Below are positions 24,677 to 36,132 of a stretch of DNA of 64,000 nt, in pieces (positions within the stretch are counted from its first letter, which is position 1; every line of letters begins with the position of its first letter). The notes under the pieces are model-generated. The model was not told the DNA's origin and searched no databases. It was given only the letters and a program-made list of their open reading frames with translations. The stretch is from Lenzites betulinus (taxonomy: Eukaryota; Basidiomycota; Agaricomycetes; Polyporales; Polyporaceae). The DNA lies in contig JABYQU010000040.1 in NCBI GenBank assembly GCA_022264855.1, forward strand, positions 62,001 through 126,000, given 5' to 3'. The translations under genes and the position numbers were made by a program.

Positions 24677-25515
24677 CTAGTCCATCCTGCCCTTCAGGGT
24701 TCGCTTCACAACTTTATCCTTCGTACTATCATAAAGTGTCAGCATGACCATCAATGCAGACACAGCATATACGCACATCAAGTACACCTCCGCGCCCCAA
24801 CCCGAATACGCATCACGGTCGACCGCGTTCAGCAGCGTCTGCGCACACGTCTCGAACAGATCCTCCGGCTCCAGATCGGGTTCCCACAGGCCCTCCGCCA
24901 CACCAAACAGCTTGGTGCTCGCCGTGCCCGCAACGACGAAGTCCTTCGCGAAGTTGAGGCAGCCGATCAGGTCCGTCGCGGCGATGAATGGCTTGTATCC
25001 GCCTGACACGGTCTTCTCCAGCCCCGCCATGACGGGCTCGATGAAGTAGGGTCCGAAGCGCTTCTCGTATAGTGTTGAAGAGACGAGGTGCGCAAACGTC
25101 TCGGGCTCGATTTCACGCTCCTCCTTGATGGTGTACATGTTCACGCGGTATCGGAAAATCTCCTTCCTGTGGGGAGTGACTGGTTAAGTACAATCCGCAT
25201 GTACGCGTAGCGGCGCGGCGTACAGTGTTGTTACATCGGTAGCAAGACCGGGGAGGCCCAAGTATATCCGGTCGCTCATGGGGAAGATCTAGGAAAGGAT
25301 CAGCAAAAGCTGCAACATAGTCTGCGTTCGCATTACCTTCTGGAAGTTTGACGAGATACCAAGGGCCTGGTTTCCTAGTCGTAGATCGGACGCAATGGCG
25401 ACACACTCCTTGCCCACCATGGCGATCACGGAGCCACCGTTATATTCCATGATTGACTGTAATTTGGCGCGGTTAGCTACGCTGTGTATATAGCGATCGT
25501 TGAGGTATGTACCAT
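24677..25515 (-). CDS. PUP3: 20S proteasome subunit beta-3
   Basis: Non-catalytic beta-3 subunit of the 20S core. The coding part of exon 1 is only the ATG at 25,513-25,515. A 56-nt intron (25,457-25,512, donor GTACAT, acceptor TTACAG) joins it to [17 protein letters not shown], giving the family's M-SIM-YNGG start. Then come [48 protein letters not shown] and [14 protein letters not shown]. The last intron follows VYLI and the protein ends [11 protein letters not shown] with TAG at 24,677. As in other beta-3 subunits there is no processed N-terminal threonine. The length is the usual 205 or so. Confidence 0.93.
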
Positions 25516-26069
25516 GCTGGGCAGACGTTTGTGAGCCGGGAAGTAATGGAGGCGAGGTGAAAGGGAAGGCGTAAGTGAGGACGCGGACAACTGCAGACAC
25601 ACTGGACGCGTACCCCGTACGCGTCAGTGTCAGTGACATGCGTTCCGTCACATGTGGTCACACCATGAGATTGGGCGCTAATCTAGCTTTGAGGCCTCCT
25701 CGACCTCCAGCCTACTGCAGCCCAAGCTCTGAAGAAACATATGGGGACGAGAAGGCGCATGTAAAGAACCATATATTTAATCTGAGTAGATCAAGGACAC
25801 CGAGGATATTTTGCGTATAAGCGTGCGCCTTCTACTATGATAGTAGGCGCGCGTTCGCTCAGGGGTTAAGTAGTAGCTCGACATTTCCCCAGTGGTGCGC
25901 GACAGTGATTCGCAAAAGCTGCCCTGTTCATGCTGAGTATGTCGGAACATTCTGATTACTATACTGTGCAACATATTGATACATCCGCCGATTCAAAGCT
26001 CTTATACAAAGTACTAGCACGAGAATCATAACAAGTCTTCCGCAGCTGCGCGGTTCGCATCCAGGGCAA
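25516..26069. other. Intergenic region with a strong hairpin
   Basis: No gene. At 25,821-25,853 the sequence can fold into a hairpin of about 14 bp (GCGCC..TACTAT pairing with ATAGTAGGCGC) around one loop base. It lies upstream of PUP3 and beyond the 3' end of the next gene; its role is unknown. Confidence 0.5.
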
Positions 26070-26466
26070 TTACTGCTTGTTCAGCTCCTCTGCCCTCGCC
26101 CTGAGCTGCTCACGACTCTGAAAAACACTGTCAGCATGCCATCTGTGCACTCTATGATGGAATCAACTCACCTGAGGGGGCGGCAGCTTCTGCAGGATCT
26201 CCTGCGAGGGGACATGGGGGTCGCGCGCATGGAAGGCGCCGAGCTCGGGGTTGGTGTTCAAACCACCGCCAAGCACGGGTTGGAGGTCGCGCGGATCGTT
26301 CGTCTTCTGCTCGAGAGATTCAGCATCGGATATCGTTGTAGCTATAAGATGTACTCACAGCCGGATGGGGCTGGATGGTGAAGGTCTGCTCCTCCTCCTT
26401 CTGCTTGGACGGCTCGTGCTTGTTGCCCGAGACCTTGTCCTTGATGGTGTTTACGATGGAGGACAT
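26070..26466 (-). CDS. Small conserved hydrophilic protein of unknown function
   Basis: Three exons in phase 0 (26,359-26,466; 26,172-26,306; 26,070-26,117) code for 96 residues. The start is [16 protein letters not shown], then a Lys/Glu-rich part with [14 protein letters not shown], then [31 protein letters not shown], and a basic amphipathic ending [15 protein letters not shown]. Introns are 52-54 nt with GTGAGT donors. There is no signal peptide or membrane segment. I recognise the general look of small fungal proteins that are mostly disordered with a helical end, but no family name or function can be given. Confidence 0.75.
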
Positions 26467-26878
26467 GATGGAGTATGCGGTAGGCAATGTGTGGATGTGG
26501 TGAGAGTGGTGTAAGTGAGTAGCGGATGCACGATCGAGTGTGCGCAGTATATGTACTCCTCCGCAAAAGCGCAGCTGCTTGGAATATGACGATATGGAGC
26601 AAAGGCGGTGGATGCGCAGGAGCCTTTGTCATGACGTCGCCGCGCCGGATCTCGCGCGATCGTCCCCGGACCGAGACTGCAGATGACTGGAACGGCCTCC
26701 GTGCCTGGCGAAACACACAAGGAAAAACGGCATACGAAAGCAAAGCAGCATGCGCAGAAAGAACTATAGTCATTGCATTTGGATACTTCACTACTCGTAT
26801 ACGCAGGCCTCGGGGCGGAGACCAGAAATAGATACCGTACAGACGAAAAGGTTGTGGAGGGGCAAACAGCGCAGTCCT
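26467..26878. other. Intergenic region between calmodulin and the small protein
   Basis: No gene in about 410 bp. It should hold the promoter of the small minus-strand gene and the calmodulin 3' UTR. Confidence 0.4.
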
Positions 26879-27838
<960 letters not shown>

Positions 27839-28238
27839 GGTGTGTAGGGGTAGAAGGAAGAAAGTGTGGGTGGTGGGGGTGGAGAACGAGATAAAAGGTG
27901 CGGGGATACGGCAGTGCTCGCGTCGAGGTTGATTCCTCTGAGTCTGTGGCTCTTCCAGCTGATGCCCGCAACGATCTCGGCAATCGCCAGCTTGTACAGC
28001 TTGTACCGGCTTATCGCACGGGCCCGCACCGCTCCCTGCCGCTATGAATATCCTCCGTATCCATTGCACCCTGCCTCGGGCTCTATACTGCATCGCAGAG
28101 GGCCGCCTGTCAACGTCGCCACGGTCGGAGAATCATAGATACGATATATAATGCACAGCAGCTTGTGGTGAAGGGAAGCAAGTACTGCGTACGCGTAATA
28201 CTTGGGTGGCACGAGCTAATAACGCTGTCTGTGCAAGT
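27839..28238. other. Calmodulin promoter and WASP 3' region
   Basis: 400 bp with no gene. Pyrimidine-rich stretches on the minus strand lie just before the calmodulin ATG, as is common in basidiomycete promoters. Confidence 0.45.
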
Positions 28239-29837
28239 CTAGTCCCATTCGTCCTCATCGTCATCCTCATCATCGCTGTCACCCATCCTCCCTTTGCGGT
28301 CCATAAGCGCAGCCGCGAGGGCCGAAGTAAGATCACCACCACCGCCCGCGGCCGGCTCCTCCGCAGGTGGAGGGGTAGCACGAGCAGGCGCGGGTGCGTC
28401 GCCCCGTCGTTTGAGTACATGCACGCCTGCACCCTGAATGGATGCCAAAAGAGCATCTCTGCCTGGTGGGGCGGCGGGAAGTCCTGCTGGTGCGCCAGAG
28501 CCGCCAGCAGGTGGCGGCGGCGGCGGAGGAGGAGGAGGCGCAGCGCCCCCAGCGGGAGGAGGTGGAGGAGGTGGGGGCGGAGGGGGGGCACCACCTCCCA
28601 TCGGCGGCGGGGGAGGTGGTGGGGGCGGAGGAGGCGGAGCACCCCCCGAAACTGGAGGTGGAGGCGGCGGTGGTGGAGGTGGAGGTGGAGGAGCTCCCGA
28701 CCCGCTTGGAGGAGGAGGCGGCGGGGGAGGAGCACCTCCTGATGGCGGAGGGGGGCGTCCGGGAGGGCGAGGTGGCGGAGGAGGGTTCGCTGTCTGTGGG
28801 GGAGCGGGAGGAGGAGGCGGCGGAGGTGCAGCAGCCGCTCTCGTGGGCGGCGGCGGCGGCGGCGCTGGCGAAGAGCGTGCTGGCGGGGCTGGCGGAGGTG
28901 GAGGAGGCGCCGTGACCTGTGGTGGTGGCACCCGTGAAGCACGCGAGGGAGGCGCAGGGGGAGGAGACGGCGCCCTGGCTGGTGCCTCCGGTATGTAGGA
29001 GCCGCGAGGTCGTACGGGGGGAGGCGGGGGCTTCTTCTTCGCTCCTCCGGCAGGGCCCTTCGCTTCAGCCTTCTGCGCGTCTCGTACGAAGTCTTTGATG
29101 AAGTCCATGTTCTGTTCGAGAACTTCGCGCGATATGCCCTGGGTTTCGAGGTTGCCCAAGAGTGCTTCCCACGAGGGATCGACGTTTGTGGACGTGAAGC
29201 CCTTGTTGGCGTCGTACCCCATATGTGCGACGTGCTTGAAGGAGCCTGCTGTCGGACCAGATATCATTGACTTGTCGATCTTGCCTCCCTTGCTCGGCTT
29301 CGCCGCTTTCTTCTTCGAAGATCCTGACTTGGCTTTCCCTGGGGTGTGCCGTATAAGCATTGTGCAAATCTTCATGACGTAGAGCCAACTCACCACCATC
29401 GACTTTCTTCGATGTGACTTTCTTATGAAATGTCTTCGCTTCACTCTCATCCGCGAAAACAACACCGATCATGCATTCCTGTGCAGCATTAGTGAGCAAT
29501 CATACCGTCACTAAGTTACGAGCATGCCACGTACATCCCCAGCAAAGGAGTGGAAGTAGGGGCGATCCTGGAAATACTCGAACCCCTCGTAGAGCTCATG
29601 TTCCCATATGATGCCGCGGGTCCCTGCGAGGTCCACCAGCTTGAGGTTCAAGACGCCCTGGGTATCTCTGACAAACGCGAGGGCGCCTTGAAGCCCTGTA
29701 TAGGACCACTCCTCCGGTTTGGGGTATGCGTAGTATATGCGGGCGAGAGCGGCGGTGAAGATCTTGTTGGCGGGGGCGTTAACCGCAGCCTTGACCTTGG
29801 TCTTCTCCTCGCTCGAAAGCGTGGACTGGGCGGGCAT
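28239..29837 (-). CDS. WASP / Las17 homologue, Arp2/3 activator
   Basis: Drives branched actin assembly at endocytic sites through the Arp2/3 complex. The start at 29,837 gives MPAQSTLSSEEKTKVKAAV and a WH1 (EVH1) domain with RIYYAYP, WSYTGLQGAL, RGIIWEHELY and RPYFHSFAGD (residues about 1-130). Two short introns (near 29,530 and 29,390-29,340) interrupt the first third. Then a basic stretch and the CRIB-like ISGPTAGSFKHVAHMGYD, a helical segment, and about 200 residues of poly-proline blocks for SH3 and profilin binding. The end carries a WH2 motif (RDALLASIQGAGVHVLK), a central helix (DLTSALAAALMDRKG) and the acidic DDEDDDEDEWD tail. All parts for actin and Arp2/3 binding are present. Confidence 0.94.
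28440..29030 (-). repeat. Poly-proline-coding low-complexity tract
   Basis: Runs of GGTGGAGG/GGAGGAGG (plus strand) code for proline blocks of WASP on the minus strand. The plus strand is almost free of pyrimidine runs for several hundred bases, which makes long but meaningless Gly-rich frames on the other strand. Confidence 0.8.
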
Positions 29838-30225
29838 GTGTGGCTAGTGGGTGTGCGCTTTGCCTTGAATCGCGGTGGTAAGAAGCAAGAGTGGACGGCG
29901 CGCAGTCCGCCTGCGCTGTTGGTAGGACGGGTGCCGGTGAATGTCGAGGACAAGCTGTGGACGCGCGGGAGGCCAAATCGTATGACGCGCGTATTACGTA
30001 ACAATCATTGTCGTTTCGGGCAAACTCCCCAAGACTCCCCAGCGCAGCAACTCCGGTCACAAATTAGAATTCCTCTTCTACTCGTCATCTCGTTGTGCAA
30101 ACACATTGGTGGTCAGTATATTACATGTTTACAGGTGGTAGCTACAGGCTGATGCGGATCATCACAGTACTGCATATAATTATCATACCATCGTAGTACT
30201 ATCAACTTGAAACGCCACAAACCAA
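29838..30225. promoter_or_regulatory. Bidirectional promoter region of WASP (-) and protease-like gene (+)
   Basis: 388 bp between two divergent ATGs. No clear TATA box is seen on either side. Position alone supports the call. Confidence 0.4.
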
Positions 30226-31824
30226 ATGGACCCGAACACTCCCAATATCCCCTCTCCCATTGAGGCGGCCTGCTACTACTATGGCCTCCCCTCCAGGCCA
30301 ACCCTCGTCGCGCGATCTAGCGTCGATCTTTGGGTTGAGCCCACGGGTCCCGAGGCCTACCTGCAGCCAAAGGAACTGCACCCCGTTGGTCCCCACCACC
30401 TCGACCACGTTTGGGAGCCCACCGTTGCTTCCGCTATCGAAGTATATCTCGGGAGCCAGCAGATAGAATGGACGAGCGTGGATCCGGTGCGCATCGGGTA
30501 CGCTGATGGCGATACCTTTCCAGTGATCATCTGGGTGGGGGTCGTCCCTGGCTCCCTTGCAGCTGAGAAGGGCCTCCAAGTAGCACTTGGATGTCGCATG
30601 ATCTTGGCGGAGAACGGCATATCCGACGTCCATGTCGAGATACGCGAATCCGACGTTTTCCTCCATGCAAAGCTGTACAAACCAGCTATCAGCTCCAATC
30701 CCACCGCCCAGGCTATTGAGCCGTTTACCACCTCCCTCGGCCTGCCCATCTGTAGTGGCGATACCACCAACTCCGAGGGAACGGGGGGTTTCTTCTTCAT
30801 CGACTCAAACCGCCCCGGAAAACTCTTCCTCGTCACCGCTCGTCATGTCCTCTTCCACCCCGACACCTCCAACGAGCCCTACGAGACGCGATTTGGCAGT
30901 CAGGCTGCCAAAAAGGTCTTTTTACTCAGCGACAGTGGCCTCCAGAAGCGCATCGAGACCATTCAAACCGAGATCCGCCGCAAGGATATTCTTGCCACGC
31001 ATGCCGCCGCGAGGTTGCAAGCAGCCCAAGATCTGGACGACGAGGATGCTAAGTATGAGAGAGCGGATGCTCTACGTATGAAGGAAGATGCCAACGAGGC
31101 TATCGCGGCTCTCAACAAGCTCCTGCGCGACAGGATTCCCAACTGGATGTCTCCGGCCGATCGCATCATCGGTCACGTCGTCCTCTCGCCACGCCTTGGC
31201 TTCAGTGTCGGTCCAAACAAGCATACGGAGGACTGGGCGGTGATTGAGATCGATCGCTCTCGTGTCGATAAAACCAACTTCGTCGCGAACTGTGTCGACC
31301 TCGGCGCCTCTACCCCCGTGGACAAATTTCATAAGTGGATGTGCACCCATCCGGGCAGCCCGACGTCGTTCGAGTACCCCGGCGACAGACTTCTCAAGTT
31401 CTCCGGCACCATCCCAGACACCCCAATCGACAGTTCCGACAGCGGGACCCTCGACCCAGGCGAAGATCCCGTCATCATGGTAATCAAGCGGGGTGGTGCC
31501 TCTGGGTTGACGGTTGGACGCCTCAATTCCATCCGTTCCATCGTCCGTTTTTCGTTCAAGGGCAAGTTGTGTCTGTCGACGAGGGAGCTCGCCGTTTACC
31601 CGCGCAACTTTGAGTCCGGCGCCTTCTCCGAGCCAGGGGACTCGGGATCTGTCGTCATCGACGGCAGGGGCAGGGTCGCGGGCATCATAACCGGCGGTGC
31701 GGGGCCGACAAGTCAGGACAAGTCGTCGGACTGCACATATGTAAGATCCATTAACTTCCTCATCGAGCGTCTCAAGGAGAACGGCTACGAACCCAACATC
31801 TTCCCCACCGCCGCCGATCTTTGA
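30226..31824 (+). CDS. Intracellular PA-clan (trypsin-fold) serine protease-like protein
   Basis: Intronless, 532 residues, no signal peptide or TM. A trypsin-like catalytic triad can be traced: His207 in LVTARHVLF, Asp336 in TEDWAVIEID and Ser473 in EPGDSGSVV, followed by RVAGIITGG. The first 180 residues form a separate N-terminal region of unknown fold. Between His and Asp lies a charged helical insert (residues about 240-300) likely to form a coiled coil. Proteins of this build belong to a large, mostly uncharacterised basidiomycete expansion. Whether it is an active protease, and on what, is unknown. The lack of introns among intron-rich neighbours and the divergent position next to WASP suggest a recent or mobile gene family. 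Confidence 0.8.
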   Translation: MDPNTPNIPSPIEAACYYYGLPSRPTLVARSSVDLWVEPTGPEAYLQPKELHPVGPHHLDHVWEPTVASAIEVYLGSQQIEWTSVDPVRIGYADGDTFPVIIWVGVVPGSLAAEKGLQVALGCRMILAENGISDVHVEIRESDVFLHAKLYKPAISSNPTAQAIEPFTTSLGLPICSGDTTNSEGTGGFFFIDSNRPGKLFLVTARHVLFHPDTSNEPYETRFGSQAAKKVFLLSDSGLQKRIETIQTEIRRKDILATHAAARLQAAQDLDDEDAKYERADALRMKEDANEAIAALNKLLRDRIPNWMSPADRIIGHVVLSPRLGFSVGPNKHTEDWAVIEIDRSRVDKTNFVANCVDLGASTPVDKFHKWMCTHPGSPTSFEYPGDRLLKFSGTIPDTPIDSSDSGTLDPGEDPVIMVIKRGGASGLTVGRLNSIRSIVRFSFKGKLCLSTRELAVYPRNFESGAFSEPGDSGSVVIDGRGRVAGIITGGAGPTSQDKSSDCTYVRSINFLIERLKENGYEPNIFPTAADL

Positions 31825-31993
31825 ACACAGAATACCTGAGCTTCCATCGGTTCCAACGCCCGTTCAGTACATCTCGTCGAACGCCGGGACGGACGGAATG
31901 GCTTTGTGGAAAAACCTTGGGGTCCCTCTACCAGTGTACGCCTTCTGTTGTTTTCTGTAGACACTGCACGCTGCATAGTGACGACGCCACACA
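31825..31993. other. Junction region right of the protease-like gene
   Basis: 169 bp between the protease-like stop and the orphan C-terminal half-gene. It holds no signal peptide or first half of the Kre9-type domain. The right inversion breakpoint should lie here. Confidence 0.5.
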
Positions 31994-32586
31994 GCGACAC
32001 CGCTTGCGCAGGGCTTTCCACTTACCGGGAAGCAAGTCCAGTTGGTCGTCCCCGAAGTTCCCTCAGGCGTTTACTTCATAACACGTGAGTCTTCTCTGGC
32101 TCCTCAAAGTCAGAGTTTTCCAGGTCAGTCTTTTGCTGACGCTCAACCTCAGTGGAGGGCGACGCAGGCAACTGGAGCCAGGGGTTCACGATCACGAACC
32201 CATCCGAGCCGTCCGGCACGCCCCCTTCGTCGATCTCCGTCATCCCTCCGCCCTCCTCGTCTCTGCCCGCCTCGACGCCATCTGCCTCATCGCCCCTGCC
32301 CACCTCGACGTCATCTGCCTCATCGCCTCCGGCCTCATCAGCACCGCCCGCCTCTGGTGCCTCTGCTGCTGTACCTAGTGGACCGACGTCGGCGGGGTCG
32401 AGCAGTGCGCCTGCTGCAGGTAATGCCACGGCGGGCGTGAATCCGTCTGTTGCGACGGTGCTGCCGAGTGCGAGCGCGAGCACGATGGCCGTGCCTAACG
32501 GAGCACGGAGGTGGACTGTATATGGCTCTGTGCAGGTGGCGATGCTTTCCGTGGCTGCCCTGTTCGTCGCGGGGGTTTTGCAATGA
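31994..32586 (+). pseudogene. C-terminal half of a Kre9/Knh1-like GPI-anchored protein gene
   Basis: Open from about 31,994. Exon 31,994-32,084 gives TPLAQGFPLTGKQ then LVVPEVPSGVYFIT. A 68-nt intron (32,085-32,152; donor GTGAGT, branch GCTGAC, acceptor CTCAG) leads to exon 32,153-32,586 with EGDAGNWSQGFTITNPSE. A Ser/Pro/Ala-rich stalk follows, then a hydrophobic tail (VAMLSVAALFVAGVLQ) that is a GPI-addition signal. This is the second half of the Kre9/Knh1-type domain plus stalk and anchor. Signal peptide and first half are absent upstream, where the protease-like gene stops only 170 bp away. The missing part matches what is found at 23,640-23,949 on the opposite strand. Confidence 0.78.
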
Positions 32587-33844
32587 GACTCAGGACTTCT
32601 GCCCGGACTTCACTATGTCTTTTGCCGTTATAGTTAACATGGTTTTTGCGTATCATTTATTAACAGATTGGCACCGCCTTCCATATGCAAAATCATCTTT
32701 AGCAGCACACCACCTGAAAACAATGCCATCCAGCCCTCAAAGCAAGATCCTACGCGATCCACGCCTGCTGCGGCGACGGCGTCGGTCGGGTGCCCCGCCG
32801 CAACACTGCAAATTTGAATTCGTATTACAGCGCAGTGATAGGAACGCCGGTCGTTGCCCGCGATCGGTGCGGACTAGCGCGGTAGCCGCGACACTACGGC
32901 TCGGGCATCGCTCGGGGTGGCCGTGGCGACGAACCTTTTCTATCGAGAGTCCGGATCCCAGGCCTTCTCCGAGCCTATGGCGAGTAAGCAGAGGTGAGCA
33001 GCAGAAAGCGTAGGAGGTTTGCGGACTGCACGGACTACATGTCGCTGCTAGAGCCTTGTAAGTTGTGTTACGTGTTTGCCTCACCCTCGTGCTATTCGGA
33101 CTGTGTTCTCTGGCCGATGAAGACCCCGGGCCTATATTGTCGCTTACGGCATTCTTGCCGTGTAAATGCGTAGATGGAGTCAATATGTCCAGATCCGCAG
33201 GGAGGCAGCTATTGTGAACAGGTACGTCCGCGTTTCCCATGTACTGTGTTAGTAGTATCGCTCACTGGGAGTACTTACTAGCGTGTAGCACGCTTATGTT
33301 ATGCCATAGATCTTTCAGCTAACAATATGCCTACCAACCTGCGGTTCCCCCGCTGGAGAGAACATCGCGCTGAGCAGCACGGGCACAGGCGTGAGTTGTA
33401 CAGTTGGCTGGCTTGAACATACCCTCATCCCGTTTTCAATGATGCAGAACCGTGTGCCTTGGAGAACTGCCGCACGTAGACAGGACCAGCACGGGCCGTC
33501 TTTGGGCGCTCTACAAACGCGCGAAGTACGAGATGATACTTCCAGCAATGCTTCCAGCAATGACGTCATACCACATCGTACTACGCCGACGTCATGTACC
33601 ACTCCTCCCGCCAGTAGGTAACTAGCTGGGGCCCACCCACCATCGGCAGGGGCGCAAGCTGCATGCGCACGCGTCATGTCTCCAACCACTGCGTTATAAT
33701 TAGCATGCGCATATAAGGTCCCCTCGTACGCTGCCGTTGGACACACAACAACTACCACCCTCCCCAACACACCCAACATCCCACACATCTATCACTACTA
33801 CGACCTTTACGACCCTACCACCCACATCACCCACATACCACATC
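32587..33844. other. Intergenic region
   Basis: 1.26 kb with no recognised gene. A direct repeat CTTCCAGCAATG occurs twice in tandem at about 33,539-33,562, and a TATAAGG lies at 33,712-33,718, 127 bp before the next ATG. Confidence 0.45.
33712..33718 (+). promoter_or_regulatory. TATA-like box of the disordered protein gene
   Basis: TATAAGG 127 bp before the ATG at 33,845, followed by a CA/CT-rich, G-poor leader typical of well-expressed fungal genes. Confidence 0.45.
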
Positions 33845-34524
33845 ATGTCGAGCATCAACGAATCCCCCGCGCAGTCCCCCGCACCCCCGCAGAAAGACGA
33901 CGGCTACCCCGAACAGAGGCACGCCGGCGCCGTCGGCTACGGACCAGAATACGCCAAGGGAGCGGTGAGCATCCTCCTCACTTTAGCGCCACCGCGCACA
34001 GCGAAACTGAACCACACTGCGCCCACAGACCACTGGCGACAAGATCACGGGCTACAAGGAGCAGCTGAAGGGCAAGATGCTGCACAAGCCCGACCTCGTC
34101 GAGCACGGGCGCGAGATGCGCACGGGCGAGCTCAAGAAGAAGCAGATGGACAACGACGACGTACGTAACTCTATTCCTCCCTCCTCCCTTTACCGCGTTC
34201 CCCATGCTGACCTCCATGCGTCGCCTGCAGATGAACCCCTTCGGGACCGTGAAAGCAGACGACTCAGACGCGCCGAGCAGCGGCGACGCGGGCGTGCAGC
34301 GGCAGGCGAGCGGCGCGTCCGGCGCACAGTCCCCATCTGCCTCACCCGCGCAGGGCCAGCAGTCGCGCGCGGGCCAGCCGAGCGAGTCGTTCCCGCCCGA
34401 CCCGGCGCACCCGACGGAGAAGGGCGCGCGCGAGCAGGCGGCGGCGACCGCGCCCGAGGGCACGGAGAAGGCGCAGCGCCAGAAGTCGATGGGGAACGCG
34501 GACGGGGTGTCGTACATCGGCTGA
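33845..34524 (+). CDS. Conserved fungal disordered protein, function unknown
   Basis: Three phase-0 exons (33,845-33,964; 34,029-34,160; 34,231-34,524) code for 181 residues. It begins with MSSINESPAQSPAPPQKDDG. The middle exon is the conserved core: TTGDKITGYKEQLKGKML, HKPDLVEHGREMRTGELKK. The last exon is Ser/Ala/Gln/Pro-rich with no predicted fold, ending QKSMGNADGVSYIG. The GDK-x-TGYKEQ-x-KGK core recurs in many ascomycete and basidiomycete proteins of unknown role. No signal peptide or TM. The strong core promoter hints at high expression. Confidence 0.8.
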
Positions 34525-35078
34525 TTGCGCGGGAGAGAGATGAAGAGTGAGGAGCTTGGAAATGTAATGTGTACTGTATTTGTGTAATCGCATCGGAGGA
34601 ATTTTGGATATTGTCCCGCAGACTCGCGCAGCGTGATGCTCCTTTGTGGGAAGGAACCTTTGCGCGCGCGGAGGTTTTTGAACCTGTCAATTCTTCCATC
34701 ATCGTCCAGACTTTGCGAGATGAGTTGAGAAGGCAACTTACAGCACATCACAGCTTCAGGCAGGCCGATCTTCACGAAGATCCCGCTTCAACTCACTCAC
34801 ATTCCATGGCATCTAAATCACAAGCAACCCACAGGCAGAATCCCAAATCAAATGCAGTGAATATGGTACGAAGCAGCCGTATCGAAAGTCCAAGGGATAC
34901 AGTGTGGGATAGATATAACGCAAAAGAAGCACTCATGTTCGCGCACACCCACGTGCCCCAAATCGACCACCACCGCCGCCGTCATTAGCGCACCGCGCCG
35001 CAGGGGCGCGCGCGCGCATGAAGTATGATACACAGACTCGCACAGACCCTGCACGCCAAACTCATGCGCGCCCAGGGC
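34525..35078. other. Convergent 3' region
   Basis: 554 bp between two convergent genes. No gene, repeat or RNA recognised. Confidence 0.45.
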
Positions 35079-36132
35079 TCACGCGTGGCTGCCGAAGCGG
35101 TTCTGCTGGTCCGAGTACGGGTACGCGCCCTGCGTCGCGAGCAGGCCCTCCTTCGCCTCGTACGTGCCGCCCGAGGTCGGGTTCAGGCGGAAGTCGTTGC
35201 GGTACTCGCGCTCCTCCTCGAGCTGCTGGTAGTACCGCCGGATGATCGTCACAATGTCTGCGGGGAGGGAGGGTTTGGTTAGTGCACGGACACGGGCACT
35301 GCAATCGTGACTGGAGTCTCTGGTTCGGCGTCCGTCTGCATCACCGCCCGGCTGTCTCATCAGTCAAAATGCGACGCGACGCCGCGCGCGCCCTGAAACG
35401 CGGGCACTCAGGGGCAAGCGGGCGAGGGTTTGCATAGGACGAGCGAGCCGGACACGCGCGGGGGATGCAGCGGAAGACGGATGGGGTACGAGGATGGGAG
35501 ACGGGACACTCACAGAGCTGGCCGAGCCACTCGACGACAACGGCGGCCGTCAAGCCAATCTTCTCGCCAATTTTGATGTTATTGGCTACGCACTCCTTCG
35601 TGCCCTCGACGGTGAGGCAGAACGGCTTGTTGCTGTAGACGAGGTAGAGCAGGAAGCCGGCCGCGGCGGAGCCGAGCAGGAAGGCGATGATGGTGAGGAA
35701 GGAGTACGCCTTCACCATGCGGCGGTTGCGCACGATCGAGCCGATGAACCTGGGGACAGGGCACTGTGAGCGGGCGGGTCGCGCGGCAGGCAGAGAGGGA
35801 GAGGGAGACATACCCGAAGAACGAGATGAGGGCGATGAAGGTGAAGATGAGGGAGCCGACGATGACCGCCCACTTGTACTTCTTCAGCCCTGCCTCGAAT
35901 GGCGCCTTGTCCGACTCGACCATGTTCGTCTCAAGCCTGGCGAAGTCGCCGGTCTCGATGACTGTGGGCAATGAGATTAATCAGGATGTACGATGCTCCG
36001 GCGAATCTGGGACGTACTGTGGAAGAGGAACCATCCCAGACCCGCGAACAGGGCCCCGGTGCAGAAGGTGAGGAAGGAGAGCACGAACACGCCCGCACGA
36101 ACGGGGATACAGAAGCAGAAGTGCCGCGACAT
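35079..36132 (-). CDS. Four-TM membrane protein, conserved in basidiomycetes
   Basis: Exon 1 (36,018-36,132) encodes MSRHFCFCIPVRAGVFVLS and the first TM (FLTFCTGALFAGLGWFLF). Exon 2 ends at 35,961 and carries the hydrophilic loop (ETGDFARLETNMVESDKAPF) and TM2. Exon 3 (about 35,752-35,520) carries TM3, a loop with NKPFCLTVEGTKECVANN and TM4. The last exon gives the cytosolic tail RRYYQQLEEEREYRNDF, ending QQNRFGSHA. Two Cys in the loop between TM3 and TM4 could form a disulfide. The layout is tetraspanin- or MARVEL-like but lacks the tetraspanin CCG motif, so no family is assigned. Confidence 0.8.

Noticed and set aside
28440..29000. Long Gly-rich plus-strand frame
   Set aside because: It is the complement of the poly-proline region of WASP; only the minus strand shows family domains on both sides.
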